The notes: generated from the sequence alone by a model not told the origin. Counted from the stretch's first letter, positions 1-7,506 are shown. The stretch is 13,068 bases of DNA from Candidatus Hermodarchaeota archaeon (GCA_016839995.1 JAEOTD010000105.1:1-13068); one strand, 5' to 3'. Program-made: numbers and translations.

Positions 1-2
1 AT

Positions 3-530
3 TGGACCCGAGTTTTAGATGTAATTTTCGGGCTAATTCTCATCTCGTTATCTGGAACAGTGTTCTTGCTTACTGAAGCGTGGCTGGCACTCATGGTGAT
101 TCTTCTTGGGGTGGCCTTGTTCGTGTTTGGCATTTCGAGTATAGTCAAAGGCTATCACGAAACGTTTCAATCCCACCGACAACGTATTGCAAATGTCATC
201 GTTGGCCTTTTTTTCAACGTTACATCAATTCTTGCGATTATCTATTGGCCCATTGGAGGATTACTATGGGTTATCATCCTCACGATAGCTCTACTGATTC
301 TGGGCATCACTTTATTCATCGCAGGAATCTTAGGAGCCGTTTATTCAATTTGGCACCGGATCTTTTTGGTAATCATTGGAGTTATTATCATTGCTCTTGT
401 AATCTTCATTGTAATCCAACCTACGGCGGCTCAATTCCTACTCGCCCTTATCCTTGCGACCGGGTTGTTGTTGGCAGGAATTTATTTACTGGTGCTTGGA
501 ATAACAGGAAGACGAGCCATGCTCGCATAA
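3..530 (+). CDS. DUF308/HdeD-like multi-pass membrane protein, 5' end missing
   Basis: The frame is open from the first bases, reading W-T-R-V-L-D-V-I-F-G before the GTG at 60, so the true start lies upstream and the visible part is 175 residues. It is almost entirely hydrophobic, with about six membrane segments separated by short polar loops such as the one holding HETFQSHRQR. The alternating pattern of Gly-rich helices and short loops, with a repeated 'G-I-x-x-I-x-x-G' flavour, resembles the DUF308/HdeD family of small membrane proteins, whose biochemical role is mostly unknown (HdeD is linked to acid resistance in Escherichia coli). No catalytic motif is visible. It ends 29 bases before the methyltransferase gene on the same strand, so the two may be co-transcribed. 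The membrane location is well supported; the family call rests on pattern resemblance only. Confidence 0.7.
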   Translation, partial: WTRVLDVIFGLILISLSGTVFLLTEAWLALMVILLGVALFVFGISSIVKGYHETFQSHRQRIANVIVGLFFNVTSILAIIYWPIGGLLWVIILTIALLILGITLFIAGILGAVYSIWHRIFLVIIGVIIIALVIFIVIQPTAAQFLLALILATGLLLAGIYLLVLGITGRRAMLA

Positions 531-547
531 TTAGCAGTCTAAAGTCT

Positions 548-552
548 GGAGG
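548..552 (+). promoter_or_regulatory. Shine-Dalgarno site fixing the start of the methyltransferase gene
   Basis: GGAGG sits 7 bases before the ATG at 560. It decides the start: the same frame stays open upstream to position 80, but that part overlaps the preceding gene and encodes low-hydrophobicity, His/Trp/Cys-rich sequence unlike a real protein. Confidence 0.75.
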
Positions 553-559
553 AAATCCT

Positions 560-1108
560 ATGGGTGAAAGAATTCGTCAAATCTCAAAGGGACAGATAAT
601 AATTGTCATACTTCCGAATATTCTCTATTTCGTGATACTAATAATCGCAATCATCTTAACATGGTATCTGCCACAGGTTCCCTGGCAATTATTATCAGGA
701 GCTAGCTTACTGAATCCTTGGCGTTTCATAGAGCTCCTCGCAGGTACAGTTCTACTTATCCTAGCAGTCATGTTCATTGTGTGGGGTGTGACATCACTTG
801 GTCGAGATCGAGCCCAAGGTGGCGAGATTGGTATCAGCCGTCGAACCTCGACCTTGGTGACAGGTGGAGCATACACCTATTGTCGTCACCCACAAACTCT
901 AGGTTTCATCCTTGCAACTCCTGCATTTGCATTAATGTTTGACTTTTTCCCGCTAATACTAGTTGCACTCTTGTTTACACCCTTACAGCTAGCGTTATTG
1001 GGGTATGAAGAAGTTGAGTTGCTTCGCCGATTCGGTGACATCTACGGCACTTATCGAGAAACCGTGCCCTTCATTATTCCACGTGGGAAACGAGTCGTCC
1101 CGACATAA
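560..1108 (+). CDS. ICMT/PEMT-family membrane methyltransferase
   Basis: This 182-residue protein has membrane helices near residues 12-37, 54-78 and 115-145. The signature of the isoprenylcysteine carboxyl methyltransferase / phospholipid methyltransferase superfamily is clear: GGAYTYCRHPQTLG at about 102-115 (family form G-x-Y-x-x-x-R-H-P), then an acidic pair at 150-151, then L-x-x-x-F-G-x-x-Y-x-x-Y near 154-165 and V-P-F-I-I-P-R at 169-175. Members use S-adenosylmethionine to methylate a membrane-embedded substrate such as a prenylated cysteine or a lipid headgroup; the substrate here cannot be told from sequence. The active site should face the cytosolic side. It lies in a tight plus-strand run between a DUF308-like and a four-helix membrane protein, with 29- and 17-base gaps, so an envelope or lipid role is likely. 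Superfamily membership is fairly sure, substrate unknown. Confidence 0.85.
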   Translation: MGERIRQISKGQIIIVILPNILYFVILIIAIILTWYLPQVPWQLLSGASLLNPWRFIELLAGTVLLILAVMFIVWGVTSLGRDRAQGGEIGISRRTSTLVTGGAYTYCRHPQTLGFILATPAFALMFDFFPLILVALLFTPLQLALLGYEEVELLRRFGDIYGTYRETVPFIIPRGKRVVPT

Positions 1109-1125
1109 TAAGCGGGGAGAATTCA

Positions 1126-1527
1126 ATGAAAGCATTGTCTAAACTTCTGTGGTGGTTTTGCCTCGTCTTAGCCCTCATCTTGCTGTTCGAGGGTGCAGCT
1201 CTGTTCATCGGAATGGCAATTCTGAGCCCCGGGAATGAATGGGCAAATATCATCAATATTGTGTTGCTGATTATTGACATCCTTGCTGCAGCAGGACTCC
1301 TTCGAGTCGTATTAAGGAGCTCTAATCTTGAAAAGTCGATTTTGCTGTATGTCCTTCTGGTCACCGTACTTATTACCCATGCTTATCGAGCAATGGAGTA
1401 CTTTGTGCCTATCCCAACACGATTTCTGTTCAATGAGGCACTGTTTCTTGTGAATGGTCTTAAACTAGCGCTTGCAGTTCTTGCATTAGTTGTGGGACTT
1501 TACCTCTATTATAAATCGGGTAAGTAA
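1126..1527 (+). CDS. Small four-helix membrane protein of unknown function
   Basis: A 133-residue protein with four predicted membrane segments at about 7-29, 41-63, 70-88 and 105-127, and a short basic tail (YYKSGK). I do not recognise a family. A GGGGAG ribosome-binding site at 1114-1119, 6 bases before the ATG, supports the start. Charged or polar residues inside or next to helices (E22 near the first, D51 in the second, H85 and R88 at the end of the third) could matter for function, but no known motif is visible. It is the last of three closely spaced plus-strand membrane genes and ends only 7 bases from the stop of the converging propeller gene. Reality of the gene is well supported by the ribosome-binding site, composition and spacing. 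Confidence 0.75.
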   Translation: MKALSKLLWWFCLVLALILLFEGAALFIGMAILSPGNEWANIINIVLLIIDILAAAGLLRVVLRSSNLEKSILLYVLLVTVLITHAYRAMEYFVPIPTRFLFNEALFLVNGLKLALAVLALVVGLYLYYKSGK

Positions 1528-1534
1528 CGGTTTG

Positions 1535-3178
1535 CTATCGGATTCGCCAACGGCGGATGAAGACCCATAGCACTATGGCTACACCAATTAACATGCCCAT
1601 GATAAGGACTAACGGTGCAATCCAGGGATTGAACAGAGTTGGGGGAACTAATGTCACCGTAACCATGATTACATTGCTCCACGGTCCGAACAGGTTCGTT
1701 TGGTCTCGGGCTCGAACCCGAAAATAGTAGGTGCCAATAGGATGGTTTGATAGAAGAAGGCTCGTGGCATTAAGATTCCAAGTTTGGTCAGGGATGGTGA
1801 AATAGGGAGTGCTATCCATTTGCAGTTCATAAAGATCAATGGCTGCGTGTGCATCAAAGGCTTGGGTCCATGAAAGGATTAGTGACCCATAAAGGTTGAG
1901 AAACACGGGTTCAAGTAATTCGACAGGTCCAGGGCCTGTTTCGCCATCAATTCCGAATTTCACCAGAAAGCCATTCGTTGAGTCGGAAAGCCAGCCCAAC
2001 GTGGTTCCCGCAAGAAAATGACTGTCACCCCCGAATGCATAACCAAAAAGTAGACAGTTACCTTCCCCGCCCCAAGGACTTTCCCAAAGGAGTTCACCTG
2101 TGACATTGTAGTTTAGAAGATTGACTCGATACCCTGCATTTGGATCATTATATTCACTTCCCACATAGACCGTGTCATCAGTAGCGTGGAGCCCAACTCC
2201 GTTGTGATTTACTCCCGTATTCTCCAGAGTTTCCCAAAGCAGGCTGCTGGTGCGATTATAACTCCTTAAGAATAGTTCTCCGGTTGGACTTGTACTGAGG
2301 GATTGGGTAGATCCGGTAACATAGATACTCCCGTTGTTCACGGTGACTGCACGAGCGATATCCCTTTCTGCACCGCCCCAAGTTTGATTCCAGATGTGAA
2401 CACCGGTTAGGGAATATTTGGCAAGAAAGGCATTATTTGTTGATCCTTCCCAGTTTGCACCATAGTCACCGACAATGTAAACCCCATCTGACCCCACGGC
2501 AACTCCAAGGCCACGATCGACCGCTGCCATATCCCAAGCCTCAGACCAGAGCTCATTTCCATTAAAATCAAATTTAGCAATCATTGCATCAGCATCATCT
2601 GGAATCACTCTTCGAACGATACCACTTACATAGATTCCATCAATACCAATTGCGATACTTGTGAACCATTCAGTTGGAAAATTCCCGAATGAGACATTCC
2701 AAAGTTGGTTACCATCTAAGTCTAACTTTACGAGGAGCCCATTCGTGCCATAAGGACCGGTTGTGGTTTGTCCTGCAAGATAGAGAGCATCCAGAGAGGT
2801 GACTAGTGCATAGGCAGCTTCATTGAACGGGGCATTCCAAGTCTGGTTCCAGAGCAGTTCACCTTCAGTGGAGTATTTCAAGAGAATGATGTTTTCCTTG
2901 ACGGTGTCAGTTAGGGTAATTGTGGTTCCTGCAACAAACACTGCATCGGCTGAAGAGGCGACGGCAAAAAGCGCGTCATTATGGTGGCTCATCCAAAGAA
3001 CACTCCAGGAATCCCCCAGAGCGATAGGAGTTACCTGAATGGTAAGAGGTTTTTGTGCTGTAGAATACGGTGAAACGACTAGCCCAATCAGAAATAGAGA
3101 AAGGAGGAGAATGATTTTTCTGCTTAGCTTCATCGTACCAGGCCCATTTTTCAGCTGATTGCTTATCCGATAGTTCAT
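1535..3178 (-). CDS. Secreted, membrane-anchored beta-propeller plus Fn3 surface protein
   Basis: The longest reading is 547 residues. An N-terminal signal segment (K-L-S-R-K then a hydrophobic core at about 21-36, ending near S-T-A-Q) is followed by seven units of about 50 residues between about 60 and 412. Six end in a 'G-x-x-L/I-W' turn, with Trp at 110, 160, 211, 263, 315 and 365. This matches the SBBP-type beta-propeller repeat and suggests a seven-bladed propeller. Residues about 420-510 look like a fibronectin type III domain (L-x-W-T near 435, Y-x-L-x at 450, Y-Y-F-R-V-R-A at 484-490). A single helix at about 519-540 and an RRWRIR tail anchor it with the bulk outside the cell. It carries seven N-x-S/T sequons. 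Neither start has a clear ribosome-binding site; the ATG at 3133 (residue 16) gives a more typical signal peptide and may be the true start. Binding partner unknown. Confidence 0.88.
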   Translation of the reverse strand: MNYRISNQLKNGPGTMKLSRKIILLLSLFLIGLVVSPYSTAQKPLTIQVTPIALGDSWSVLWMSHHNDALFAVASSADAVFVAGTTITLTDTVKENIILLKYSTEGELLWNQTWNAPFNEAAYALVTSLDALYLAGQTTTGPYGTNGLLVKLDLDGNQLWNVSFGNFPTEWFTSIAIGIDGIYVSGIVRRVIPDDADAMIAKFDFNGNELWSEAWDMAAVDRGLGVAVGSDGVYIVGDYGANWEGSTNNAFLAKYSLTGVHIWNQTWGGAERDIARAVTVNNGSIYVTGSTQSLSTSPTGELFLRSYNRTSSLLWETLENTGVNHNGVGLHATDDTVYVGSEYNDPNAGYRVNLLNYNVTGELLWESPWGGEGNCLLFGYAFGGDSHFLAGTTLGWLSDSTNGFLVKFGIDGETGPGPVELLEPVFLNLYGSLILSWTQAFDAHAAIDLYELQMDSTPYFTIPDQTWNLNATSLLLSNHPIGTYYFRVRARDQTNLFGPWSNVIMVTVTLVPPTLFNPWIAPLVLIMGMLIGVAIVLWVFIRRWRIR

Positions 3179-3210
3179 GTATTTGAGATTTCGTTTCAGG
3201 GCAGAATTTG

Positions 3211-3654
3211 TTAGATGTCTTTGAGAGCTTTGCGTATTTTGGTGGCCTGTTTTTGCATTTCTTCATCAGGGGGTGTTTTTCCATAATCGGGGCCAACTTG
3301 AATTCGTAATCCGTCCCCTTTAAACCGTGGAATGACGTGAATATGAATATGGGGTACTTCCTGAAAGGCTGCTTTGCCATCAGCAAGCCAGACGTTGATT
3401 CCTTCCACACGAAGACCTGATTTGCGTAGTGCAGCAGCGATACGTCCGGCAATTTGGAAGAGGCGACCACCAAGTTGGGAATCCAGTTTTTCTAAGCTAG
3501 CAGCATGTTTCTTGGGGATGACAAGGGTGTGTCCTGGGTTGATTGGTCGGATGTCGAGGAAGGCGATAATTTCCTCATCCTGATAGACGATGTTTGCGGG
3601 AAGTTGTTGAGCGACAATTTTGCAGAAGACACAATCTGTAGATGATTCACTCAT
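3211..3654 (-). CDS. HIT-family nucleotide hydrolase or transferase
   Basis: A 147-residue protein with the complete histidine-triad motif H-I-H-I-H-V-I at 102-108, of which H104 or H106 supplies the nucleophile region typical of the family. C8 and C11 (C-V-F-C), with H50 and H102, form the likely zinc site seen in many Hint/HIT proteins. The stretch A-D-G-K-A-A-F-Q-E-V before the triad and R-F-K-G-D-G after it match a well-populated HIT subgroup annotated as Ap4A hydrolase-like or HIT-like. Such enzymes hydrolyse nucleoside phosphoramidates or dinucleoside polyphosphates in the cytoplasm; the substrate here is not determined. Length is normal. It is divergent from the AOR gene, and lies upstream of the propeller gene with a 32-base gap. 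No ribosome-binding site is obvious, but a TATA-like element lies about 28 bases upstream, suggesting a leaderless transcript. Confidence 0.93.
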   Translation of the reverse strand: MSESSTDCVFCKIVAQQLPANIVYQDEEIIAFLDIRPINPGHTLVIPKKHAASLEKLDSQLGGRLFQIAGRIAAALRKSGLRVEGINVWLADGKAAFQEVPHIHIHVIPRFKGDGLRIQVGPDYGKTPPDEEMQKQATKIRKALKDI

Positions 3655-3677
3655 GCCTGTGACTTGGCGTTTCCGAT

Positions 3678-3686
3678 TGATAAATG
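3678..3686 (-). promoter_or_regulatory. Candidate TATA box of the HIT gene
   Basis: On the minus strand this reads CATTTATCA, centred about 28 bases before the ATG at 3654. Archaeal transcription normally begins 22-28 bases after the TATA centre, so the message would start at or very near the ATG. That fits the absence of a Shine-Dalgarno site. Sequence match is moderate and unproven. Confidence 0.35.
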
Positions 3687-3733
3687 CCTATGTTCCATGT
3701 CTTGGCAGATGAACTACTTTTGATTCCAAATCT

Positions 3734-3747
3734 GCGAAAGCTATATG
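3734..3747 (+). promoter_or_regulatory. Candidate BRE plus TATA box of the AOR gene
   Basis: The plus strand reads GCGAAAG directly followed by CTATATG. This is a purine-rich BRE-like element followed by a TATA-like element, the archaeal promoter layout. A start of transcription near 3768-3772 would leave a leader of about 25-30 bases before the ATG at 3797, enough to include the GGTGA site at 3785-3789. Confidence 0.4.
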
Positions 3748-3796
3748 TGGATTCCACTCGGACTGAGTGCAAGATTCAGTGTTTGGTGAATTGAAC

Positions 3797-5629
3797 ATGA
3801 AAGGCTGGATAAGACAGCTACTACGTATCAACCTAACAACCAAAGAAGCCACCGCCGAAGCTTATTCGAAGGATCTCGCTCTACAGTTTGTCGGTGGTCG
3901 TGGATTTGCCGCTAAAACCCTCTGGGATGAGGTGCCTCGAGGAACCGATCCCTTATCACCCAGTAACAAATTCATCGCTGCAGTTGGACCACTTTCTGGA
4001 CTTTCGATGCCGAATGTTGGTAAAACAGTTGTTGCGTCTAAAAGTCCGTTAACAGGAATTTATGGTGATGGTAATCTTGGTTCGCATTTCGGGTCTCAAC
4101 TCCGGCGGTCAGGGTATGATTTCGTTGTGGTTGAAGGAAAAGCCAAGGAACCCTCGTACGTGCTGATTGAGGATTCCGATGTGAGTATTCTCGATGCGGG
4201 TCAGTTGTGGGGTATAGGTGCCTTTGAAGCGGAGCAAAAACTTGAGGATAAGCATGGAAAGAGTGTTGGCACCCTTATGATTGGTCAGGGTGGCGAAAAT
4301 CTTGTTAAATATGCAGTTGTGCGTTCCATGATGGGGCGAGCAGGTGGCCGTCCTGGCATGGGCACCGTGATGGGATCAAAGAACCTGAAAGCGTTGGTAG
4401 CAAAGGGTAGTAAAACCCCAGAGATTGCGGATCTCCAAGCGTTTCGTCAACTGGGTCGTGATGGCTTCAAAGATATTCGGGAAAAACCTGGTTATGATAA
4501 TTGGATGACCCAGGGAACTATGTTGGTTCATTCTTGGTGTCAGGAGTTTAGTGTGCTTCCCAGTTACAACTTCAAGGAGGGGCAGTTCGAACATGCTGAC
4601 GCCTTGAGTGGAGAGACAATGGAGCAGCTGAAGGTGAAAACGCGTGGGTGTCCATCTTGTACCATGCAATGTGGTCATTGTATACAGGATTCAGAAGGTC
4701 AGTCCGCCGAGTTAGATTATGAGAATGTAGCACTCCTTGGCTCAAATATCGGTATGCGGGATTTGCGTGAAGTAGCTACTCTAAATCGGTTAGCGGATGA
4801 ATATGGTCTGGACACCATCTCACTGGGGAACACCATCGGTTTTGCCATGGAAGCTTCCGAAAAGGGTATGCTGGATGAAAAGTTGGATTGGGGAGATTTT
4901 CAGGCTACGAAACAATTGGTTTCTGACATTGCCTTTCGACGCGGTTCACTTGGTCCAGATTTGGCGGAAGGGACCCGGCACTTCGCTAGGAAACTCGGTA
5001 AAGATGCTATGGATTTTGCCATGCAAGTGAAAGGATTAGAAGTCTCGGGATACGACTGCCACGCAGCACCGGGAATGGCTCTGGCATTCGGGGTCTGTTC
5101 GATTGGTGCACACCATAAGGAGAGCTGGATAATCACCTATGAGGTTGACGTAGGACGTGAAACCTATGATGAAAGCAAGGTCGACAAGGTCATTGAACTC
5201 CAACGAATTCGTGGTGGGATGTTCGAACAACTTGTAGGCTGCCGTTTCCCATGGATTGAAGTGGGGTTTGACCTCGAATGGTATCCGAAGTATTTTGCAG
5301 CAGCAACGGGATTGAAATGGACACTAGACGACTTCTGGAATGTTGCAGACCGAGTCTACGCTTTAGTGCGTTCTTATGCTGTCCGAGAATCCAATGGTGA
5401 ATGGGATCGCAGTATGGACCAGCCACCTGCTAAGTGGTTCAAAGAACCATTATCGTGTGGTCCATTAACGGGGTCAAAACTTGATAAAGATGGATTTGAG
5501 AAGATGCTGTCCTGGTATTATCAGAAGCGTGGATGGGATGAACGTGGAATTCCCACGAAGAAACGCCTCGTAGACCAAGGATTAGATTGGATAATTCCAG
5601 AGCTGGAAGAAGTAACGAAGTTGCAATAA
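3797..5629 (+). CDS. Tungsten-type aldehyde:ferredoxin oxidoreductase family protein
   Basis: This 610-residue cytoplasmic oxidoreductase has normal length for the family, which oxidises aldehydes to carboxylic acids and passes electrons to ferredoxin using a tungsto-bispterin and one [4Fe-4S] cluster. The N-terminus (MKGWIRQLLRINLTT) and the G-G-R-G-F at 33-37 are typical. G-R-A-G-G-R-P-G-M-G at 180-189 followed by V-M-G-S-K-N-L-K marks the pterin region. Cluster ligands are C285, C288, C292 (C-x2-C-x3-C) and C482. E309 in D-Y-E-N and H440 in I-G-A-H-H appear to correspond to the active-site Glu and His of the Pyrococcus enzyme, judged by eye. Unusually, the 'Y-D-P-R' region reads G-Y-D-C-H at 418-422. 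The ATG at 3797, with GGTGA 7 bases upstream, is preferred to the in-frame GTG at 3767. No dedicated ferredoxin, MoaD-like or cofactor gene is adjacent. The exact aldehyde is unknown. Confidence 0.95.
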   Translation: MKGWIRQLLRINLTTKEATAEAYSKDLALQFVGGRGFAAKTLWDEVPRGTDPLSPSNKFIAAVGPLSGLSMPNVGKTVVASKSPLTGIYGDGNLGSHFGSQLRRSGYDFVVVEGKAKEPSYVLIEDSDVSILDAGQLWGIGAFEAEQKLEDKHGKSVGTLMIGQGGENLVKYAVVRSMMGRAGGRPGMGTVMGSKNLKALVAKGSKTPEIADLQAFRQLGRDGFKDIREKPGYDNWMTQGTMLVHSWCQEFSVLPSYNFKEGQFEHADALSGETMEQLKVKTRGCPSCTMQCGHCIQDSEGQSAELDYENVALLGSNIGMRDLREVATLNRLADEYGLDTISLGNTIGFAMEASEKGMLDEKLDWGDFQATKQLVSDIAFRRGSLGPDLAEGTRHFARKLGKDAMDFAMQVKGLEVSGYDCHAAPGMALAFGVCSIGAHHKESWIITYEVDVGRETYDESKVDKVIELQRIRGGMFEQLVGCRFPWIEVGFDLEWYPKYFAAATGLKWTLDDFWNVADRVYALVRSYAVRESNGEWDRSMDQPPAKWFKEPLSCGPLTGSKLDKDGFEKMLSWYYQKRGWDERGIPTKKRLVDQGLDWIIPELEEVTKLQ

Positions 5630-5653
5630 CTGGAAGATAGGTGCCAGTAAGGG

Positions 5654-6211
5654 CTAGTCCGTTTTATCGGCAAAAACTATTTGAAAGACACAATGAGAAT
5701 TGCCCTGGAGGCGCCCCTCGGTCTGGGTTACCCGTGCAATATAAGCAATCTTTAGATTGTCAATCCAATGTTGAAGAAGACCTTCAAGCACCCCCGATAT
5801 CAACTCACAATACCGAAGATCCAAATTAGCTTCGAAGGTATCCTGTGAGCAGATTGGACAGGAATCGGTTCGGAGTAGAAGGGTTCGATCATCCGTGAAT
5901 TCCATGGAAGCCGGCGGGAATCCTGTGGCAAGTTCCCAATTTCGTCTGAGATATTCATCAACCCGGTTAAGGAAAAGATCCGCAGAATTGGGAAAGAATT
6001 TCTCTTGCGGTTCCCCGTAACGACTGACGAGCCCAAGGAGTAACGGAGTGGCCATGGTCTTCCCGAGGGAGTGAAGGGCACGTTCAATGGCTGTAGGGTT
6101 CCCTGCATGTTCAACAGATAACGCTTCAACTAATCGGAGATAGAAGATTGGAAGCAAAGGTCCAGAAAAGAGAGGAGGTTTGTCGACCGATGAGCCTTCA
6201 TTGGGTGTCAT
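5654..6211 (-). CDS. Possible V4R/TRAPP (Bet3-like) domain protein
   Basis: A 185-residue soluble protein. The C-terminal half resembles the V4R / TRAPP-Bet3 fold family: a Cys pair C-P-I-C at 118-121, then L-R-Y-C-E-L-I-S-G-V-L-E-G-L at 132-145 (family pattern C-x-x-x-x-G-x-x-x-G), then a strand and E-G-R-L-Q-G-N-S-H-C-V-F at 165-176 (family pattern G-x-x-x-C-x-F). C118, C121, C135 and C174 could form a metal or ligand site. The N-terminal helices, with H-S-L-G-K-T-M-A near 47-54, fit the TRAPP-like start. V4R proteins are small-molecule sensors; TRAPP relatives act in vesicle tethering in eukaryotes. Which role applies is unknown. A GAGGA site at 6222-6226, 10 bases upstream, supports the start. 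It is the last gene of the minus-strand run from cdc48, 42 bases after the SPFH-like gene. Family call moderate. Confidence 0.65.
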   Translation of the reverse strand: MTPNEGSSVDKPPLFSGPLLPIFYLRLVEALSVEHAGNPTAIERALHSLGKTMATPLLLGLVSRYGEPQEKFFPNSADLFLNRVDEYLRRNWELATGFPPASMEFTDDRTLLLRTDSCPICSQDTFEANLDLRYCELISGVLEGLLQHWIDNLKIAYIARVTQTEGRLQGNSHCVFQIVFADKTD

Positions 6212-6253
6212 ACCATTTACTTCCTCTTTTTGTTAAGGAGACATTAGTGGGTG

Positions 6254-7498
6254 TTAGTCCTTTTCCTCATCTTTTTCTTTTGCTTCTTCAGTTTTACTGG
6301 GTTTCTCAGTGATGGACGCCTTGGCCTTTTCTCGACGTGGTGTCTTGGCTGGAGCGCGTTCCCGGAGTTGCCGTTCAGCCTCCGCCAAGGGTCCTGTGGG
6401 AATGGTAGCAGGCAACGTGGGTGCTTGACCAGTCTTTTCCGCAATTTCAACGGATTTTTCTGCCCACAACACTTGGGCGGGATGAACCCCAGCTACTCGC
6501 CAGTAAAAGAAGCGATCCCATAGCTTTTCTTCAATTGAGAGAACACCTGCAGAGAGGGAAACAAGGTTAAGTCCAAGTCGTTGAAACGCCTTTGCGACAA
6601 TTTTCCGTACATCATCACGAATTTCGGCTTCATCACGAAGGGCACTCATGAATTCGTGTTCTGAAAACTTATCTCGCATGACATTGTCAATGAGTGTTTT
6701 CAGGTATTCTACAAGTTCTTGGGAGTTCATTGGAATGCGTTGTTCGTGAAGGGTTGTGATGAGTTCACGGGCATCATCAACAACAAAAGCAAAGAGAAGC
6801 CCATAGGGTTCTTGAAGACGAACTGATCGGTGATAGATTGTTTTTGCTTCTTTGCCAACGCCACTCTTCATAGGAATATCGAACTCTTCTCGACGCCAAG
6901 ATTTTCCAGTCCATGTGAGCCGGGCAAGATCCGATGTTTGGGTCACACCTGTATTTGCGTAAACATGAACTCGTCCGGTGTAAATATAGACAATATTCGT
7001 TTTGAAGCCTTGACCTCGCCATCCTGTCTTTATCAGCGGTGAGGGAAATGTTTCAATGGTATAAGGGGTTTCACTGGGTTCCCAGACTTCATAGATTTTG
7101 AATTCTCGATTACCATTATTGAATTCCTCACCATAGGCACAACAGAGCCAGTCTGGAGGAACATAGATTTTTGCATCCTTTTCGAGGATTTCGATTTGTT
7201 CCATGTCGCGTTCCAAGTCCGGTGGGTGGTAGATGAACTGGGGTAGTCGGGCATCGGATTCTTGGATTTCTGTCCCCGAGGGGAGTGTTCGTGTAAGAGT
7301 TCTTCCGGTAGTAAAACCACCAAAGGCAGCAAGCCGGGTGAGTCGCCGAAAGGCCCGGATTGCTTGGGCACCCCGATCCTTGTGTGGGGCTTGAATCATT
7401 TGGGTCCAATAGGTTTGACCGCCCACATCACCAATAGGGATGCTTGGGTGGGGTCCTAATTGTGGATCTGGTGCCATTAGACATACGGTTTTTGCCAC
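6254..7498 (-). CDS. SPFH/band-7-like protein with charged C-terminal tail
   Basis: A 414-residue protein starting at a GTG. After an N-terminal region of unclear fold (1-160), residues about 165-325 resemble an SPFH domain of the YdjI/stomatin-like type. They contain K-T-N-I-V-Y-I-Y-T-G-R-V at 166-177, then V-R-L-Q-E-P-Y-G-L-L-F-A-F-V-V-D-D at 226-242 (the family's strand ending in 'V-x-D'), a long helix with L-V-E-Y-L-K-T-L-I at 262-270, and R-L-G-L-N-L-V-S-L-S-A-G-V-L-S-I at 307-322. SPFH proteins build membrane-associated oligomeric scaffolds and often partner with AAA+ ATPases or proteases. There is no N-terminal membrane helix, unlike stomatins, so any membrane contact must be indirect. 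The last 50 residues are rich in Lys, Glu and Ala and probably disordered. It lies third in the cdc48 run, 62 bases after the preceding gene. Function inferred, family call moderate. Confidence 0.65.
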   Translation of the reverse strand: MAKTVCLMAPDPQLGPHPSIPIGDVGGQTYWTQMIQAPHKDRGAQAIRAFRRLTRLAAFGGFTTGRTLTRTLPSGTEIQESDARLPQFIYHPPDLERDMEQIEILEKDAKIYVPPDWLCCAYGEEFNNGNREFKIYEVWEPSETPYTIETFPSPLIKTGWRGQGFKTNIVYIYTGRVHVYANTGVTQTSDLARLTWTGKSWRREEFDIPMKSGVGKEAKTIYHRSVRLQEPYGLLFAFVVDDARELITTLHEQRIPMNSQELVEYLKTLIDNVMRDKFSEHEFMSALRDEAEIRDDVRKIVAKAFQRLGLNLVSLSAGVLSIEEKLWDRFFYWRVAGVHPAQVLWAEKSVEIAEKTGQAPTLPATIPTGPLAEAERQLRERAPAKTPRREKAKASITEKPSKTEEAKEKDEEKD

Positions 7499-7506
7499 GA
7501 TGAAAG

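Noticed and set aside
80..559. In-frame upstream extension of the methyltransferase gene to a 342-residue protein
   Set aside because: It fully overlaps the DUF308-like gene in another frame, encodes Trp/His/Cys-rich sequence unlike a membrane protein, and a GGAGG site marks the ATG at 560.
3370..3394. Unusual HIT motif lacking the second Asn and with Phe before Gln
   Set aside because: The A-D-G-x-A-A-F-Q-E-V form is familiar from a large ordinary HIT subgroup, so it is not a novelty.
2979..3473. A 164-residue minus-strand open frame
   Set aside because: It overlaps both the HIT gene, including its histidine triad, and the start of the propeller gene in another frame.
5641..5829. A 62-residue plus-strand open frame after the AOR gene
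   Set aside because: It overlaps the 3' end of the V4R-like gene, including its conserved Cys region, and has no recognisable features.
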